Positions 7,263-15,549 are shown, counted from the first letter of the stretch. The stretch is DNA of 43,288 nt from JAAYEA01 sp012689325 (GCA_036841525.1 DAITVZ010000045.1:1-43288), one strand, 5' to 3'. Notes: generated by a model from the letters alone, not told the origin. Numbers and translations are program-made.

Positions 7263-7358
7263 GTGTTGAGCAAGGTGCCGCGCGACGGGCTCGCCGTGGC
7301 CGCCACCATCGCCTTGGTCGCCAGCGCCGTCTGGCGCTTTGGCCGGGAAGAGCGGTAG
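7263..7358 (+). CDS. possible 31-residue single-pass membrane peptide
   Basis: GTG at 7263 opens a 31-codon frame 17 bases after the lipoprotein stop. The product reads VLSKVPRDGLAVAATIALVA then SAVWRFGREER. That is a basic N-terminus, one Ala/Val-rich helix of about 16 residues and a charged end, the look of a real small membrane protein. The upstream TACGGGG is only a weak SD. It may be the second gene of the lipoprotein transcript. Chance cannot be excluded at this length. Confidence 0.35.
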   Translation: MLSKVPRDGLAVAATIALVASAVWRFGREER

Positions 7359-7375
7359 CTATCGTCAGCGGCGCG

Positions 7376-7411
7376 AAAAAGCGCTCCGCCGGGATCCCCG
7401 GCGGAGCGCTT
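7376..7411 (-). terminator. intrinsic terminator of glutamate dehydrogenase gene
   Basis: A 15-bp perfect stem, AAGCGCTCCGCCGGG (7379-7393) with CCCGGCGGAGCGCTT (7397-7411), 3-base loop. On the minus strand it is followed by a T-run (7380-7376). Confidence 0.85.
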
Positions 7412-7442
7412 GTGCGTTACCCCTCGCGGCGAGCCGCGCGGC

Positions 7443-8753
7443 TCATGGGAAGATGCCCCGCGAGCGCAACGCGGTGGCCACACGGTCCACGGCCAGCATC
7501 AGCGCGCCCAGGCGCATCGGCACCGCCATGGTCTGGCTCATCTCCCACACCTGGTTAAAGCTGTTGACCATGATCGCCCGCAGCCGCTGGTTGACCTCCT
7601 CTTCCTCCCAGAAGAGCACCTGCAAGTCCTGCACCCACTCCAGGTAGCTCACCACCACGCCGCCGGCGTTGGCGAGGATATCGGGCACGATGATCACGCC
7701 CTGGGCGTTGAGGATCGCGTCCGCCTCACGGGTGGTGGGGCCATTGGCCGCCTCCACGATCATCTTGGCGCGGATATCCGCGGCGTTATCGGCGCGGATC
7801 TGGTGCTCCAGCGCGGCGGGGATCAGCACATCTGTCTCGCAAGTGAGCAGTTCGGCGTTGCTGATGGCCGTCGCCCCCGGCTCGGTATAGCCCTCCAGCA
7901 GGTGGCCCGGATGCCGCGCCACGTGCTGATTGATCGCCGGGATATCCAGCCCCTGGGGGTTATAGAGGCCGCCGCTGACGTCGCTCACCCCCACAATCTT
8001 GCAGCCCATGCCGTGAAGGGTGGTGGCGGCATTGGACCCCACGTTGCCGTATCCCTGCACGGCGACGGAGGTCTCGGCCAGCCCGCGGCCCTGCCGCTTG
8101 AGCAGCTCGCTCGTGACCAGGGCCACGCCGCGGCCCGTCGCCGCCACGCGCCCCGCCGAGCCGCCCAAGTGGATCGGCTTGCCCGTGACGCTGGCCAGCA
8201 CCGTCTGCCCCTGCATCATCGAGATGGTGTCCACGATCCAGGCCATGGTCTGCGCGTTGGTGTTCACGTCCGGCGCAGGGATATCGCGGGTGGGGCCGAT
8301 GATCGGCATGATCTGGGTGGTGAAGCGGCGGGTGAGCCGGGCCAGCTCGGTCTGCGAGAGCTGGCGGGGATCGCATTGCACGCCGCCCTTGGCGCCGCCG
8401 TAGGGGATGTTGACCACCGCGCACTTCCAGGTCATCAGCATCGCCAGCGCCCGCACCTCGCTCAGGCTCACGTCGGGGTGGTAGCGGATGCCGCCCTTGC
8501 ACGGGCCGCGCACGCTGGAGTGCTGGATGCGGTAGCCGGTAAAGACCTTGACCTGCCCGTCGTCCATTACCACCGGCACGGCCACGGTCAGCTCGCGCTC
8601 CGGGTGCCGCAGCACGGCGTGGATCCCCGGGTCGAGGTTCAGGCGCTGGGCCACGTCGTCCAATTCGGCCAGCACCGTATCCCACAAGTCACGCCGCGTC
8701 GCCTCGCTGGCCGTCGTTGGCGCCCGCGGCTCCTCAATGTTTCCGCGATTCAC
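7443..8753 (-). CDS. gdhA: glutamate dehydrogenase (Glu/Leu/Phe/Val dehydrogenase family)
   Basis: 436 residues, typical for the hexameric enzyme that interconverts glutamate and 2-oxoglutarate plus ammonia. The substrate domain has GPCKGGIRYHP (Lys86), MTWKCAVVNIPYGGAKGGV (Lys110 and catalytic Lys122) and the downstream Asp of IPAPDVNTN. The nucleotide domain (about 200-350) has ATGRGVALV and VQGYGNVGSNAA, a GxGxxG/A fold whose cofactor choice is not decided here. Start is GTG at 8753, supported by AGGAGGG 6 bases upstream and the promoter at 8789-8817. Transcribed alone: it has its own promoter and a strong terminator. Substrate preference is taken as glutamate from overall similarity; a branched-chain preference is less likely. 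Confidence 0.93.
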   Translation of the reverse strand: MNRGNIEEPRAPTTASEATRRDLWDTVLAELDDVAQRLNLDPGIHAVLRHPERELTVAVPVVMDDGQVKVFTGYRIQHSSVRGPCKGGIRYHPDVSLSEVRALAMLMTWKCAVVNIPYGGAKGGVQCDPRQLSQTELARLTRRFTTQIMPIIGPTRDIPAPDVNTNAQTMAWIVDTISMMQGQTVLASVTGKPIHLGGSAGRVAATGRGVALVTSELLKRQGRGLAETSVAVQGYGNVGSNAATTLHGMGCKIVGVSDVSGGLYNPQGLDIPAINQHVARHPGHLLEGYTEPGATAISNAELLTCETDVLIPAALEHQIRADNAADIRAKMIVEAANGPTTREADAILNAQGVIIVPDILANAGGVVVSYLEWVQDLQVLFWEEEEVNQRLRAIMVNSFNQVWEMSQTMAVPMRLGALMLAVDRVATALRSRGIFP

Positions 8754-8788
8754 AGGATCCCTCCTACAAGGTGCTATGATACGGGATT

Positions 8789-8817
8789 ATAGTAGCACCC
8801 TAGTCCGCGCCATGCAA
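8789..8817 (-). promoter_or_regulatory. promoter of gdhA, abutting the upstream terminator
   Basis: Minus strand TTGCAT (8817-8812), 17-base spacer, TACTAT (8794-8789); an overlapping TATAAT lies 3 bases further. The first T residues of the -35 box belong to the T-run of the preceding terminator. Confidence 0.65.
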
Positions 8818-8847
8818 AAATCAAGGCCGGGCTGATGGGCCCGGCCT
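8816..8847 (-). terminator. intrinsic terminator of the beta-helix lipoprotein operon
   Basis: Stem AGGCCGGG (8824-8831) with CCCGGCCT (8840-8847). On the minus strand it is followed by TTGATTTTTG. Confidence 0.75.
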
Positions 8848-8869
8848 CGTGTTGGTCACCGGGTCGCCG

Positions 8870-10795
8870 CTATGGCTGCCGGCCGGGGCGCCCTCCGCCG
8901 AAGCCGCCCATCCCCGCGGAGCCGTAGGTGGTGATGATGCTCGAGATCGTCAGGCTGGCGGCCTGGCTGCCGCCGCTGTGGGCGCCGCCGCTGTAGAGCC
9001 CGTCGGTTGCGCTGCCGGTCGCCTTGCCGCCGATCGAGATGGTATAGGTCTCGCCCTTTTGCAGGTCCGGCGAGGAGAACACCACCGATTGGTAGGGCTT
9101 GGTCGGTGCAAAGGTCAGCACTTGCTTGCCATCCTGGCTCTGGATGTGCACCAGAGCGCCCGCCGCCTGGGCCGAGTTCAGATTGGCCATCAGCGCATAT
9201 TGGGTCGAGCTGGCGTCCGGAGCCTGCGCCATGCCGGCGCTGCCCACCGCGAGCAGGAAGCCGCCGGTCATCTGGAACCCGGCATGGTCCAGCGCGCCGT
9301 TGCCGTTCGAGGTGGGCCCGTTGACGATGGCCGTCCCCCCGCTCATCTTGATGGTCCCGTTCGAGTCCAGGCCATCGCCCTGGGCGTCCACCGCCAGATA
9401 CCCGCCCGCGATCTCCAGATACTGCCCGCTGGAGGTGTTGAACATCCCCTGGCCCGGCCGCCCGCCCATGGCCGACCCGTCCGCCCCGCCGGCGACGTTG
9501 AGTCCGTCATCGCTCGCGGCCACGTGGATGTTGCCGTCATGGATGACGATAATGGCGCTCTCCAGCCCCTCGTAGGACTTGGCGATGGCGATGGCGCCGC
9601 CATTGATCTCCAGCTTGGTATCGGCGTGGACGCCGTCGTCGCCCGAGGCGATGGTGATCTCGCCGCCGTTGATCGTCACGGTCCCATTTGAATGGATCGC
9701 GTCATCCGACGAGTCGATCACCAGGACGCCCCCGTCGATGGTCACGCTGGCGACGCCCTTGAGCCCCTTGGCGCTAGGAGTATCCGCGGTCGCGGCGGCC
9801 GCCCGCCCCCACATGCCGCCGCGGTTCTGGCTGCTGTTGGCGCTCCCGCCGCCGGTCGAGATGGCGATATAGCCGCCGCTGATGGTCAGGTCCGTCTCGG
9901 CCTGGATCCCGTCCAGCCCCGCCGTGATCTGGAGCGTGCCGCTCTCGATGGCGACGAAACCCCGCTCCGGGTCCGCGTCGTTGCTGGACTGGATGCCATC
10001 GCCGCCCGCCTGGATGGCGATGGTGGCGTCCTTGATGGTCACCTCGTCCTTGCCGCGCAGCCCATCGCCGACGGCGTTGACGGTGATATTCCCCGCCGTG
10101 ATCTTGAGGCTGTCCTTGCTGGCGATGCCGTGGTCATGGTTGGCGTTCACCACCAGCGCGCCGTTGCCGTTGATGGTAAGGTCCTCCTTGCTAAAGATCG
10201 CGGCGTTGGGCTCGTCCTCCCCCTCCGCCAGCGCATACGACTCACTATCGGTCACGGTGTTCTGCGTGCCATCGGCCAGCGTCAGGGTCACCTTCTCCGC
10301 GCTGATGATATAGATCGGCGCGCTATTCGAGCACGTGATGTCCACCCCACTCAGCAGGACCTTGACCTTGTCCGTATCGGGGGCCTGCACGATGAGCTGC
10401 CCGTCCCGCAGGGCGCCGCTGAGGCGATACGCCCCGCCCGCCGTGATGGTGACCGTGCCGCCGCTCACCGCCACGCCCGGGCCAGCGACCTGGATCGCCT
10501 CACCCAAGGCGATGGTGGTGGCCTCCTCGAAATCCGACAGGTCGGTTGCCACCGGCTCGACCGCCGGCAACGAGGTGGCGGTCGCTGGGGCCCCCGTCGT
10601 CCCGACGGTCGCCGTCGCCCCCACGGTCGCCGCCGCCTCCACGGTCGCCGTCGTCCCCACAGTCGCCGCCGCATCCACCACCGCCTGGTAAGCCGAGACG
10701 GTGGGCGCGCCCCCCGCCTGTGAGCCACCGCTTGCACCGGCGCAACCGGACAGGATCAGCGCCGGAATCAGTATCGTCACAAACAACCTGTTCAT
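8870..10795 (-). CDS. Cthe_2159-type beta-helix carbohydrate-binding lipoprotein (DUF4353)
   Basis: 641 residues. The signal peptide ends in the lipobox LSGC (Cys18). A Thr/Ala/Val-rich low-complexity linker (about 38-75, repeats of ATVGTTATVE type) follows. Then comes a long right-handed beta-helix (about 85-540) of repeated strands such as LTINGNGALVVNANHDHGIA, LKITAGNITVNAVGDGLRGK and LTISGGYIAISTGGG. The alternating I-I-G-G and D-G-I/L pattern matches the family built on Clostridium thermocellum Cthe_2159, a cellulose- and polygalacturonate-binding protein. The C-terminal part has a small beta domain (LVHIQSQDGKQVLTFAP) and a Gly-rich tail. Last gene of the VTC-DUF4956-DUF4353 operon. AAAGGGA precedes ATG 10795. 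Ligand and surface location are inferred from the family. Confidence 0.85.
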   Translation of the reverse strand: MNRLFVTILIPALILSGCAGASGGSQAGGAPTVSAYQAVVDAAATVGTTATVEAAATVGATATVGTTGAPATATSLPAVEPVATDLSDFEEATTIALGEAIQVAGPGVAVSGGTVTITAGGAYRLSGALRDGQLIVQAPDTDKVKVLLSGVDITCSNSAPIYIISAEKVTLTLADGTQNTVTDSESYALAEGEDEPNAAIFSKEDLTINGNGALVVNANHDHGIASKDSLKITAGNITVNAVGDGLRGKDEVTIKDATIAIQAGGDGIQSSNDADPERGFVAIESGTLQITAGLDGIQAETDLTISGGYIAISTGGGSANSSQNRGGMWGRAAAATADTPSAKGLKGVASVTIDGGVLVIDSSDDAIHSNGTVTINGGEITIASGDDGVHADTKLEINGGAIAIAKSYEGLESAIIVIHDGNIHVAASDDGLNVAGGADGSAMGGRPGQGMFNTSSGQYLEIAGGYLAVDAQGDGLDSNGTIKMSGGTAIVNGPTSNGNGALDHAGFQMTGGFLLAVGSAGMAQAPDASSTQYALMANLNSAQAAGALVHIQSQDGKQVLTFAPTKPYQSVVFSSPDLQKGETYTISIGGKATGSATDGLYSGGAHSGGSQAASLTISSIITTYGSAGMGGFGGGRPGRQP

Positions 10796-10820
10796 CGAAA
10801 TCCCTTTCCCGAATCCCTTC

Positions 10821-11453
10821 TCACTCGTCGTCGTCGCCGTTGGTCACATCGCTCATCGCGCCGACGGTGGCCAGGCCCCGCGGGGCATCATAGTAGACCC
10901 GGAGCTGCGCCGAGTCGCGCAAAAAGTCCAGCCGCCCGATCTCGACCCGCTTCACCGGCAGCCCCGTCCGCAGGCGCAGGTCCGCCAGCAGCTCGTCGCG
11001 TTGCGAGGGCTGGATCAGGTCGATCCGGTCATAGTTGATGCGGCTGGAGGCCTCGAACTGAAACCCCCATCCCCGCTCCAGCACGCACATCAGCGCCGTG
11101 ACGGTGGCGTTGGCCAGGACCAGCGGCCACACGGCCCCATCCGCGCTCAGGGTCGAGTTCACCACGGGCAGGGCAATGATGATAAAGAGATAGGTCATCT
11201 CGCGGATGGGCAGCGGGTCGGTGCGGTAGCGCAGCACCGAAAAGATGGCGAACAGGCCGAACCCCACGCCCACGCCCAGCTCGGTGGTGGCGAGCAGCGC
11301 GATCACGAAATAGATGATGGTGTTGAACGCCAGAAAGGTCAAGACATACTTTTTCTCGTGTGTGTGCGGGTAATAGATGAACCGCACGATCAAGATGGCG
11401 ACGACCAGGTTGATCGCCGCGCCCAAGGCAAACCTGACGAATTCGCTATCCAC
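10821..11453 (-). CDS. DUF4956 membrane protein
   Basis: About 210 residues. Three or four N-terminal membrane helices (about 8-110) are followed by a cytosolic alpha/beta domain (about 130-205). The signature FAIFSVLRYRTDPLPIREMT after the third helix is the hallmark of DUF4956. These proteins are widely found beside VTC-domain polyphosphate polymerases and CotH-like kinases; here the VTC gene is directly upstream, overlapping by 8 bases. GTG at 11453 is preferred because GAGGTG lies 6 bases before it. An alternative GTG at 11462 has no ribosome site. The molecular role is unknown; a polyphosphate-linked membrane partner is an inference from gene neighbourhood. Confidence 0.85.
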   Translation of the reverse strand: MDSEFVRFALGAAINLVVAILIVRFIYYPHTHEKKYVLTFLAFNTIIYFVIALLATTELGVGVGFGLFAIFSVLRYRTDPLPIREMTYLFIIIALPVVNSTLSADGAVWPLVLANATVTALMCVLERGWGFQFEASSRINYDRIDLIQPSQRDELLADLRLRTGLPVKRVEIGRLDFLRDSAQLRVYYDAPRGLATVGAMSDVTNGDDDE

Positions 11454-12300
11454 GGCGCCCACCTCGCATGATGTGATCGACCGCCAACAGGGCTGGCTTG
11501 AATCGGTTGTGCTTGATGCTGGGATAGAGCAGCGCGGCGCCGATGCAATACTTGCTCAGGGCCATCGGCCGGGCGCCCAGCGCGCGGGCCCGCGCGGCCA
11601 ACTCGGATTCGCGCCCTCGCCCCTCCTGTTTGACCTCGACGATGGCCACCGGGCCCAGGGCCAAGCGGCTCCCGGCGCCTCGGAAACGCACGTCCAGGTC
11701 CAGCGTCACCCGCTCGGGCCGGCGCTTGCTCACCAGCGTGATGCGGGAGAACTCGTTCCGCAGCACAGGCTGCAACAGCCGCGCATTCGAGGGCACGACG
11801 CTCTCCACAAACGCGACCGCCTCCGGCGTCAGCCGCGCCAGCGGCCCCGGCGTCTTGATGCGGTCCTTAACCGTGCGCCCCTTGTTCGTCCTGCGCTTGA
11901 CCTCCAGGAAGGATACCCCCGATTCCAGGTAGGTCCGGCTGCGCACCTTGTAGCGCTCCGCCTTGCCCATGTGATGGGCAGCGTACAGGTCCAGGTTGTC
12001 CGTGTCAAAGTACAGGGTGCTGTAGCGGCTCAGCCGCGCCCCCGCGACCTCCAGCACCTGATAGTCATCGGCCAGGGCCTCGAGCATCCCGATGAGCTGC
12101 GCCGTGTCCAGCAGGTACTTGACGTCGATCCGGCTCATCAACGCGACGCGATCCATCTCGGCCAGCGTGATCGGCTCGTACAATTCCAGCGCCTGGATCA
12201 CCCGCAGGCCGGCCTCCCCGCGGCCGACGAGCCGCTCATGCAGCGCAGGCAACGCCTGAACGAACGATCCCATCGCAGCAGCTCCATAGGTGGTCTCCAT
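11446..12300 (-). CDS. polyphosphate polymerase (VTC) domain protein
   Basis: 284 residues with a central VTC-type tunnel fold (about 55-260). Conserved basic and acidic residues appear in order: RIDVKYLLD, YSTLYFDTD, YKVRSRTY, FLEVKRRTNKGRTVKDR, the acidic strand VAIVEVKQ, and SKYCIG near the end. These are the nucleotide, metal and phosphate-binding motifs of the CYTH/VTC superfamily. In yeast Vtc4 the domain makes polyphosphate from ATP. Start ATG 12300 with AAGGAGA upstream; a longer frame to 12339 lacks a site. First gene of the three-gene operon with DUF4956 and DUF4353. True polymerase activity and the use of the product are not proven by the sequence. Confidence 0.88.
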   Translation of the reverse strand: METTYGAAAMGSFVQALPALHERLVGRGEAGLRVIQALELYEPITLAEMDRVALMSRIDVKYLLDTAQLIGMLEALADDYQVLEVAGARLSRYSTLYFDTDNLDLYAAHHMGKAERYKVRSRTYLESGVSFLEVKRRTNKGRTVKDRIKTPGPLARLTPEAVAFVESVVPSNARLLQPVLRNEFSRITLVSKRRPERVTLDLDVRFRGAGSRLALGPVAIVEVKQEGRGRESELAARARALGARPMALSKYCIGAALLYPSIKHNRFKPALLAVDHIMRGGRRG

Positions 12301-12394
12301 GTGGCGATGTCTCCTTCTGCCGCCCATTGTACTGTGCAATTATGGAGATAAGGTGGAGAGGCCATGGTCTTTCGGCGCATGGCCGGAGCCTCAC

Positions 12395-12423
12395 TTGTCG
12401 AGCAGCGCCACTGGGGTTACAAT
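12395..12423 (+). promoter_or_regulatory. promoter of the MFS gene at 12454
   Basis: TTGTCG (12395-12400), 17-base spacer, TACAAT (12418-12423), ending 30 bases before the chosen ATG. Its position shows that upstream in-frame starts are not used. Confidence 0.6.
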
Positions 12424-12453
12424 GTCCAGATATCTCAAGACATCGGTGATCCC

Positions 12454-13677
12454 ATGCCATCTGCCGCACCTGCTTCGCCCACGATCAGCCCGGCCCGCGT
12501 GCTGTTCCCGCTGGGCCTGGCCACCGCCCTCTCGTTGATGGGCGACGCCACCCTCTATACCGTCTTGCCGACCCACTCGGCCGATGCCGGCATCGCGCTG
12601 GGCAGCGTCGGGCTCATGCTGGGCGCTAACCGGGCCATCCGCCTCCTCTCCAACGGCGCCACGGGCTATGCGTACGACAGGCTGCCCCGGCGCAGCCTCT
12701 TTGTGCCGGCGCTCTTTTTGGGAGCGCTCTCCACCGCCATCTATGCGGGCACACAAGGCTTCTGGCCGCTCCTGCTCGGGCGGCTGCTCTGGGGCCTCTC
12801 CTGGTCGGGCATCTGGGTCGGCGGCGCCACGGTGATCCTGGACATCTCGACGGCAGCCAACCGCGGGCGCTGGACGGGGCTCTATCAGACGTGGTTCTTC
12901 CTGGGGGCAACGATGGGGTCGTTCGGGGGCGGCCTGCTCACCGACTCGCTGGGCTATGCGCAGGCGCTGTGGATCGGCGCGGGGCTGACCCTGGTGGGCG
13001 CGTTGCTCGCTTTGTGGCTCTTGCCCGAGACCCGCGGCCTGCGGCCAGAGGCGGGTGAGACTACCATCACGGACCCGGAGCCAACGGCGGAGACGCCATT
13101 GCGCGCCAATGCGCCGTTCTGGGGCGCGGTGATGTCGCAATGCGCCAATCGCTTCATCACCGCCGGGGTGCTCTCGGCGACCATGGGGCTGTTGGTGCAG
13201 GGGCGGCTGGCTGAAAGCGGGTTCGCGCTGGGGGTCGCCACCCTCACCGGGCTGCTCACCGCCGGGCGCACCACCCTGAGCATGCTGGTGGCGCCTCTGG
13301 CGGGCACCCTCTCCGACCGTCTGGGGAACCGCTGGCTGGTGATGGTGGTCAGCCTGGCGGCGGGCGCCGTGGGGCTGGGGCTCACCGGCGCGGCGGGCCT
13401 CTGGCCGGTGCTGATCGGCATCCTGGTGGGCGCCGCGGCCAGCGGCAGCGTCCAGTCGCTCGCCACCACCCTCACCGGCGACCTGGTGGGCCGCGCCCAG
13501 CGCGGGCGCGCCATCGGCCTGCAACACACCGTCGGCGACCTGGGCAGCGCGCTGGGGCCGCCCGTGGCCTATGCCCTTCTGCCCCTCATCGGCCTGCCGG
13601 GGATCTATTGGCTCTGCGCGGCCCTCTTTGCCCTGGCCGCCATCCCCGCCGGGCGCTTTGCCCGCCGGCGCGCCTAG
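12454..13677 (+). CDS. MFS transporter
   Basis: 407 residues with 12 predicted membrane helices in two halves joined by a polar loop (about 190-220, EAGETTITDPEPTAETPL). MFS loop 2-3 reads GYAYDRLPRRSL and the equivalent in the second half GTLSDRLGNRW, the usual D-R-x-G/P-R pattern. The C-terminal half has GDLVGRAQRGRAIGLQHTVG, also typical. The closest look is that of drug/H+ antiporters and sugar-efflux carriers, but the substrate cannot be named. Start: ATG 12454 with GGTGA upstream, fitted to the promoter at 12395-12423. It converges on the GH105/RraA operon; a shared sugar role is possible but unsupported. Confidence 0.88.
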   Translation: MPSAAPASPTISPARVLFPLGLATALSLMGDATLYTVLPTHSADAGIALGSVGLMLGANRAIRLLSNGATGYAYDRLPRRSLFVPALFLGALSTAIYAGTQGFWPLLLGRLLWGLSWSGIWVGGATVILDISTAANRGRWTGLYQTWFFLGATMGSFGGGLLTDSLGYAQALWIGAGLTLVGALLALWLLPETRGLRPEAGETTITDPEPTAETPLRANAPFWGAVMSQCANRFITAGVLSATMGLLVQGRLAESGFALGVATLTGLLTAGRTTLSMLVAPLAGTLSDRLGNRWLVMVVSLAAGAVGLGLTGAAGLWPVLIGILVGAAASGSVQSLATTLTGDLVGRAQRGRAIGLQHTVGDLGSALGPPVAYALLPLIGLPGIYWLCAALFALAAIPAGRFARRRA

Positions 13678-13711
13678 TCGGCGCGGCGCGCGGGCCGCCT
13701 GGATCGCCCTC

Positions 13712-14761
13712 TTACCTCGGCACGTCAGTTATCCCGTTCCGATACGCCTCCACCAGCGCCAGCATGAACGGCCCATAGCTATGGTGCTCGTCGTGCGTGG
13801 GCTGCCGCAGCCGCACATAGGCCTCCGGCGTACCCTTCTCGCTCCCCTCTCCGGGACAGAGGCACCCCGGACAGCTCAGCTCGGTGGAAAAGTCGGCATT
13901 GATGCACCGCTGGTTCAGCGCCGCGATCCCTCGCTCGAAGGCCGGGCGGAAGGCCGACGACGCCAACAGCCCCGTACGCAGGCCGATGCCATAACCGTAG
14001 AGGATCAACGCCGTGCCCGAGGATTCCTCCCAAGCGTCAGGCATGGCCAGCTCCTGCCGCCAAAGCCCGCCGGGCGACTGGTAGGGCAGGAGCGCCAGCG
14101 CGTGATCGCGGAAGGCGCGCTCCGCAGCGGGGCGGTGGGGCGAATCGGCCGGGAGGTGGAGCGCCAGTTCGGCCAGCGCGATGTGACCCCAGCCGTTGCC
14201 CCGGCCCCAATGGTCGGTGGAGATCAGCCCCGGCCCGGTGAAATTCCTGCACTGGTGCAAGAGCCCGTTGGCGGGGTCCAGGAACACCTCGACCATGGAT
14301 AGTGTCTGCCGGACCGCCTCGTCGATGTACCGCGGCTCATCCAGCGCCAGCCCGGCAAAGAGCAGGTACGGCGTCACCGCCATGGCCAGGTCGATCCAGA
14401 CCAGGTTCTCGTCGGGGCGGTAGGGGTTCTTGATGATCCCCTGCGGGTCGCGCGGCGCGCGCATGGCCTCCTCGGCATAGGCGCGCACCTGCGGCTCCGC
14501 CTCGGGCATCCGCCCGCGCCAGAGGAGGTAGGCCTTGGGGATGCCGCCGATGGCATAGCTCGCCGTGTTGTAGCGAGGATGCTCGACCTGGTCCGGGAAG
14601 CGGCGCAGGATCGCCCGGCAGCGCTCCCACGTCGCCGCATCGCCCGAGGCCTCCGCGGCCTGGGCCAGCCCATAGATCGCGAGGAGCCCAAAATAGTGCT
14701 TGACCTCCTCCATGCTCTCGTAATGATCGTACAGCTTGACCGCCATCGCGATCGGGTTCAT
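13712..14761 (-). CDS. glycoside hydrolase family 105 (GH88/GH105) unsaturated glucuronyl / rhamnogalacturonyl hydrolase
   Basis: 349 residues folding as an (alpha/alpha)6 barrel. WIDLAMAVTPYLL (Asp124) is the catalytic Asp strand, and STDHWGRGNGWGHIALAEL carries the conserved RGNGW motif of the family. Other barrel motifs are EESSGTALILYGYGIG and HDEHHSYGPFMLALVEAY. These enzymes remove the 4,5-unsaturated uronic acid left at the end of pectin or rhamnogalacturonan fragments by lyases. There is no signal peptide, so it works on imported oligosaccharides. The SD GGGGAGG fits ATG 14761. It lies 17 bases downstream of the rraA-like gene in one operon. Confidence 0.88.
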   Translation of the reverse strand: MNPIAMAVKLYDHYESMEEVKHYFGLLAIYGLAQAAEASGDAATWERCRAILRRFPDQVEHPRYNTASYAIGGIPKAYLLWRGRMPEAEPQVRAYAEEAMRAPRDPQGIIKNPYRPDENLVWIDLAMAVTPYLLFAGLALDEPRYIDEAVRQTLSMVEVFLDPANGLLHQCRNFTGPGLISTDHWGRGNGWGHIALAELALHLPADSPHRPAAERAFRDHALALLPYQSPGGLWRQELAMPDAWEESSGTALILYGYGIGLRTGLLASSAFRPAFERGIAALNQRCINADFSTELSCPGCLCPGEGSEKGTPEAYVRLRQPTHDEHHSYGPFMLALVEAYRNGITDVPR

Positions 14762-14778
14762 GATTCGCCGCCTCCCCT

Positions 14779-15492
14779 CTAGAAATACCCGCCCCGGTCG
14801 AGCACCTCGTTGGCGGAGAGCCCGTCCTCCACCCAGCGCTTGATATCGCCTTCCTGGCGCGCGATCTCTTCCGCGCGCAAGAGCACCTCATAGGCGATCT
14901 CCCGCGGGATCACCACCACGCCGTCGATGTCGCCCATGATCACGTCGCCGGGATAGATGGCCACCCCGCCGATCTTGACGGGCAACTGCCACCCCACCAT
15001 CTTGAAGCGGCCCATCATGGCGCTGGAGGTGCGGTAGCGGTTAAAGACGGGAAAGCCCGTCTCCAGGATCTGCCGCGTGTCGCGGATGCCGCCATCCACC
15101 ACCGCGCCGCGACAGCCCCGCTGGATCGCCGCGCGGGTCATCATCTCGCCCCACTGCGCGGACTCGTCGTCCTCGCTGGTGTCCCAGATCACCACCGCAT
15201 CCTCATGGAGGTCGTCCAGCATGGCGGCGCGCTGGGGCATCTGGTCCTCCATGTCCAGGTTCTTGGAGCCCTTGATGGTAAAGGCGATCCCCGCCACCGC
15301 CATCTCGTCGCGCAGGGGCTTGATGCGGTGGGGCAGGGCCTGGTCCAGGAGACAGCGCTCCCGCAGCACGTCGTTCACCGCGCCGGTGAACAGCCGCTCG
15401 TAGCGCTGGCAGAGCTCTCGCGTGGGGATGGGGAAGGGTTTCGGCTCGCGCGGGGCGCGCGCGGCGCGGAGGGCATCCAGGTTCATCGGCAT
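14779..15492 (-). CDS. RraA-like / 4-hydroxy-4-methyl-2-oxoglutarate aldolase family protein
   Basis: 237 residues. The core (about 25-215) has GRCRGAVVDGG-like sequence GCRGAVVDGGIRDT, IYPGDVIMGDIDGVVVIPRE and AVAGIAFTIKG, the motifs of the RraA/HMG aldolase fold. In true aldolases the Arg-Asp of GGIRD and the preceding Asp coordinate a divalent metal. It is called RraA-like because the family includes both RNase E inhibitors and metal-dependent oxo-acid aldolases. The linkage to GH105 favours a sugar-acid aldolase (inference). Start at ATG 15492 with AGGAG 7 bases upstream; the promoter lies at 15550-15578. Confidence 0.88.
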   Translation of the reverse strand: MPMNLDALRAARAPREPKPFPIPTRELCQRYERLFTGAVNDVLRERCLLDQALPHRIKPLRDEMAVAGIAFTIKGSKNLDMEDQMPQRAAMLDDLHEDAVVIWDTSEDDESAQWGEMMTRAAIQRGCRGAVVDGGIRDTRQILETGFPVFNRYRTSSAMMGRFKMVGWQLPVKIGGVAIYPGDVIMGDIDGVVVIPREIAYEVLLRAEEIARQEGDIKRWVEDGLSANEVLDRGGYF

Positions 15493-15549
15493 AGCATCGC
15501 TCCTAGCGGGGTTCGGTGGGCGCCGCAACGCGGCAACCGGGACGAGGTC

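Noticed and set aside
7410..8792. 460-codon plus-strand frame opposite gdhA
   Set aside because: His/Gly/Asp-rich translation typical of an antisense shadow; the minus frame has complete GDH motifs.
10500..10745. GGGGGDG-type repeats as a possible separate repeat-protein gene
   Set aside because: It is the out-of-frame reading of the Thr/Ala-rich linker of the beta-helix lipoprotein.
12391..13527. 378-codon minus-strand frame opposite the MFS gene
   Set aside because: Shadow of an MFS gene with clear helices in the plus frame; product is Gln/Arg-rich.
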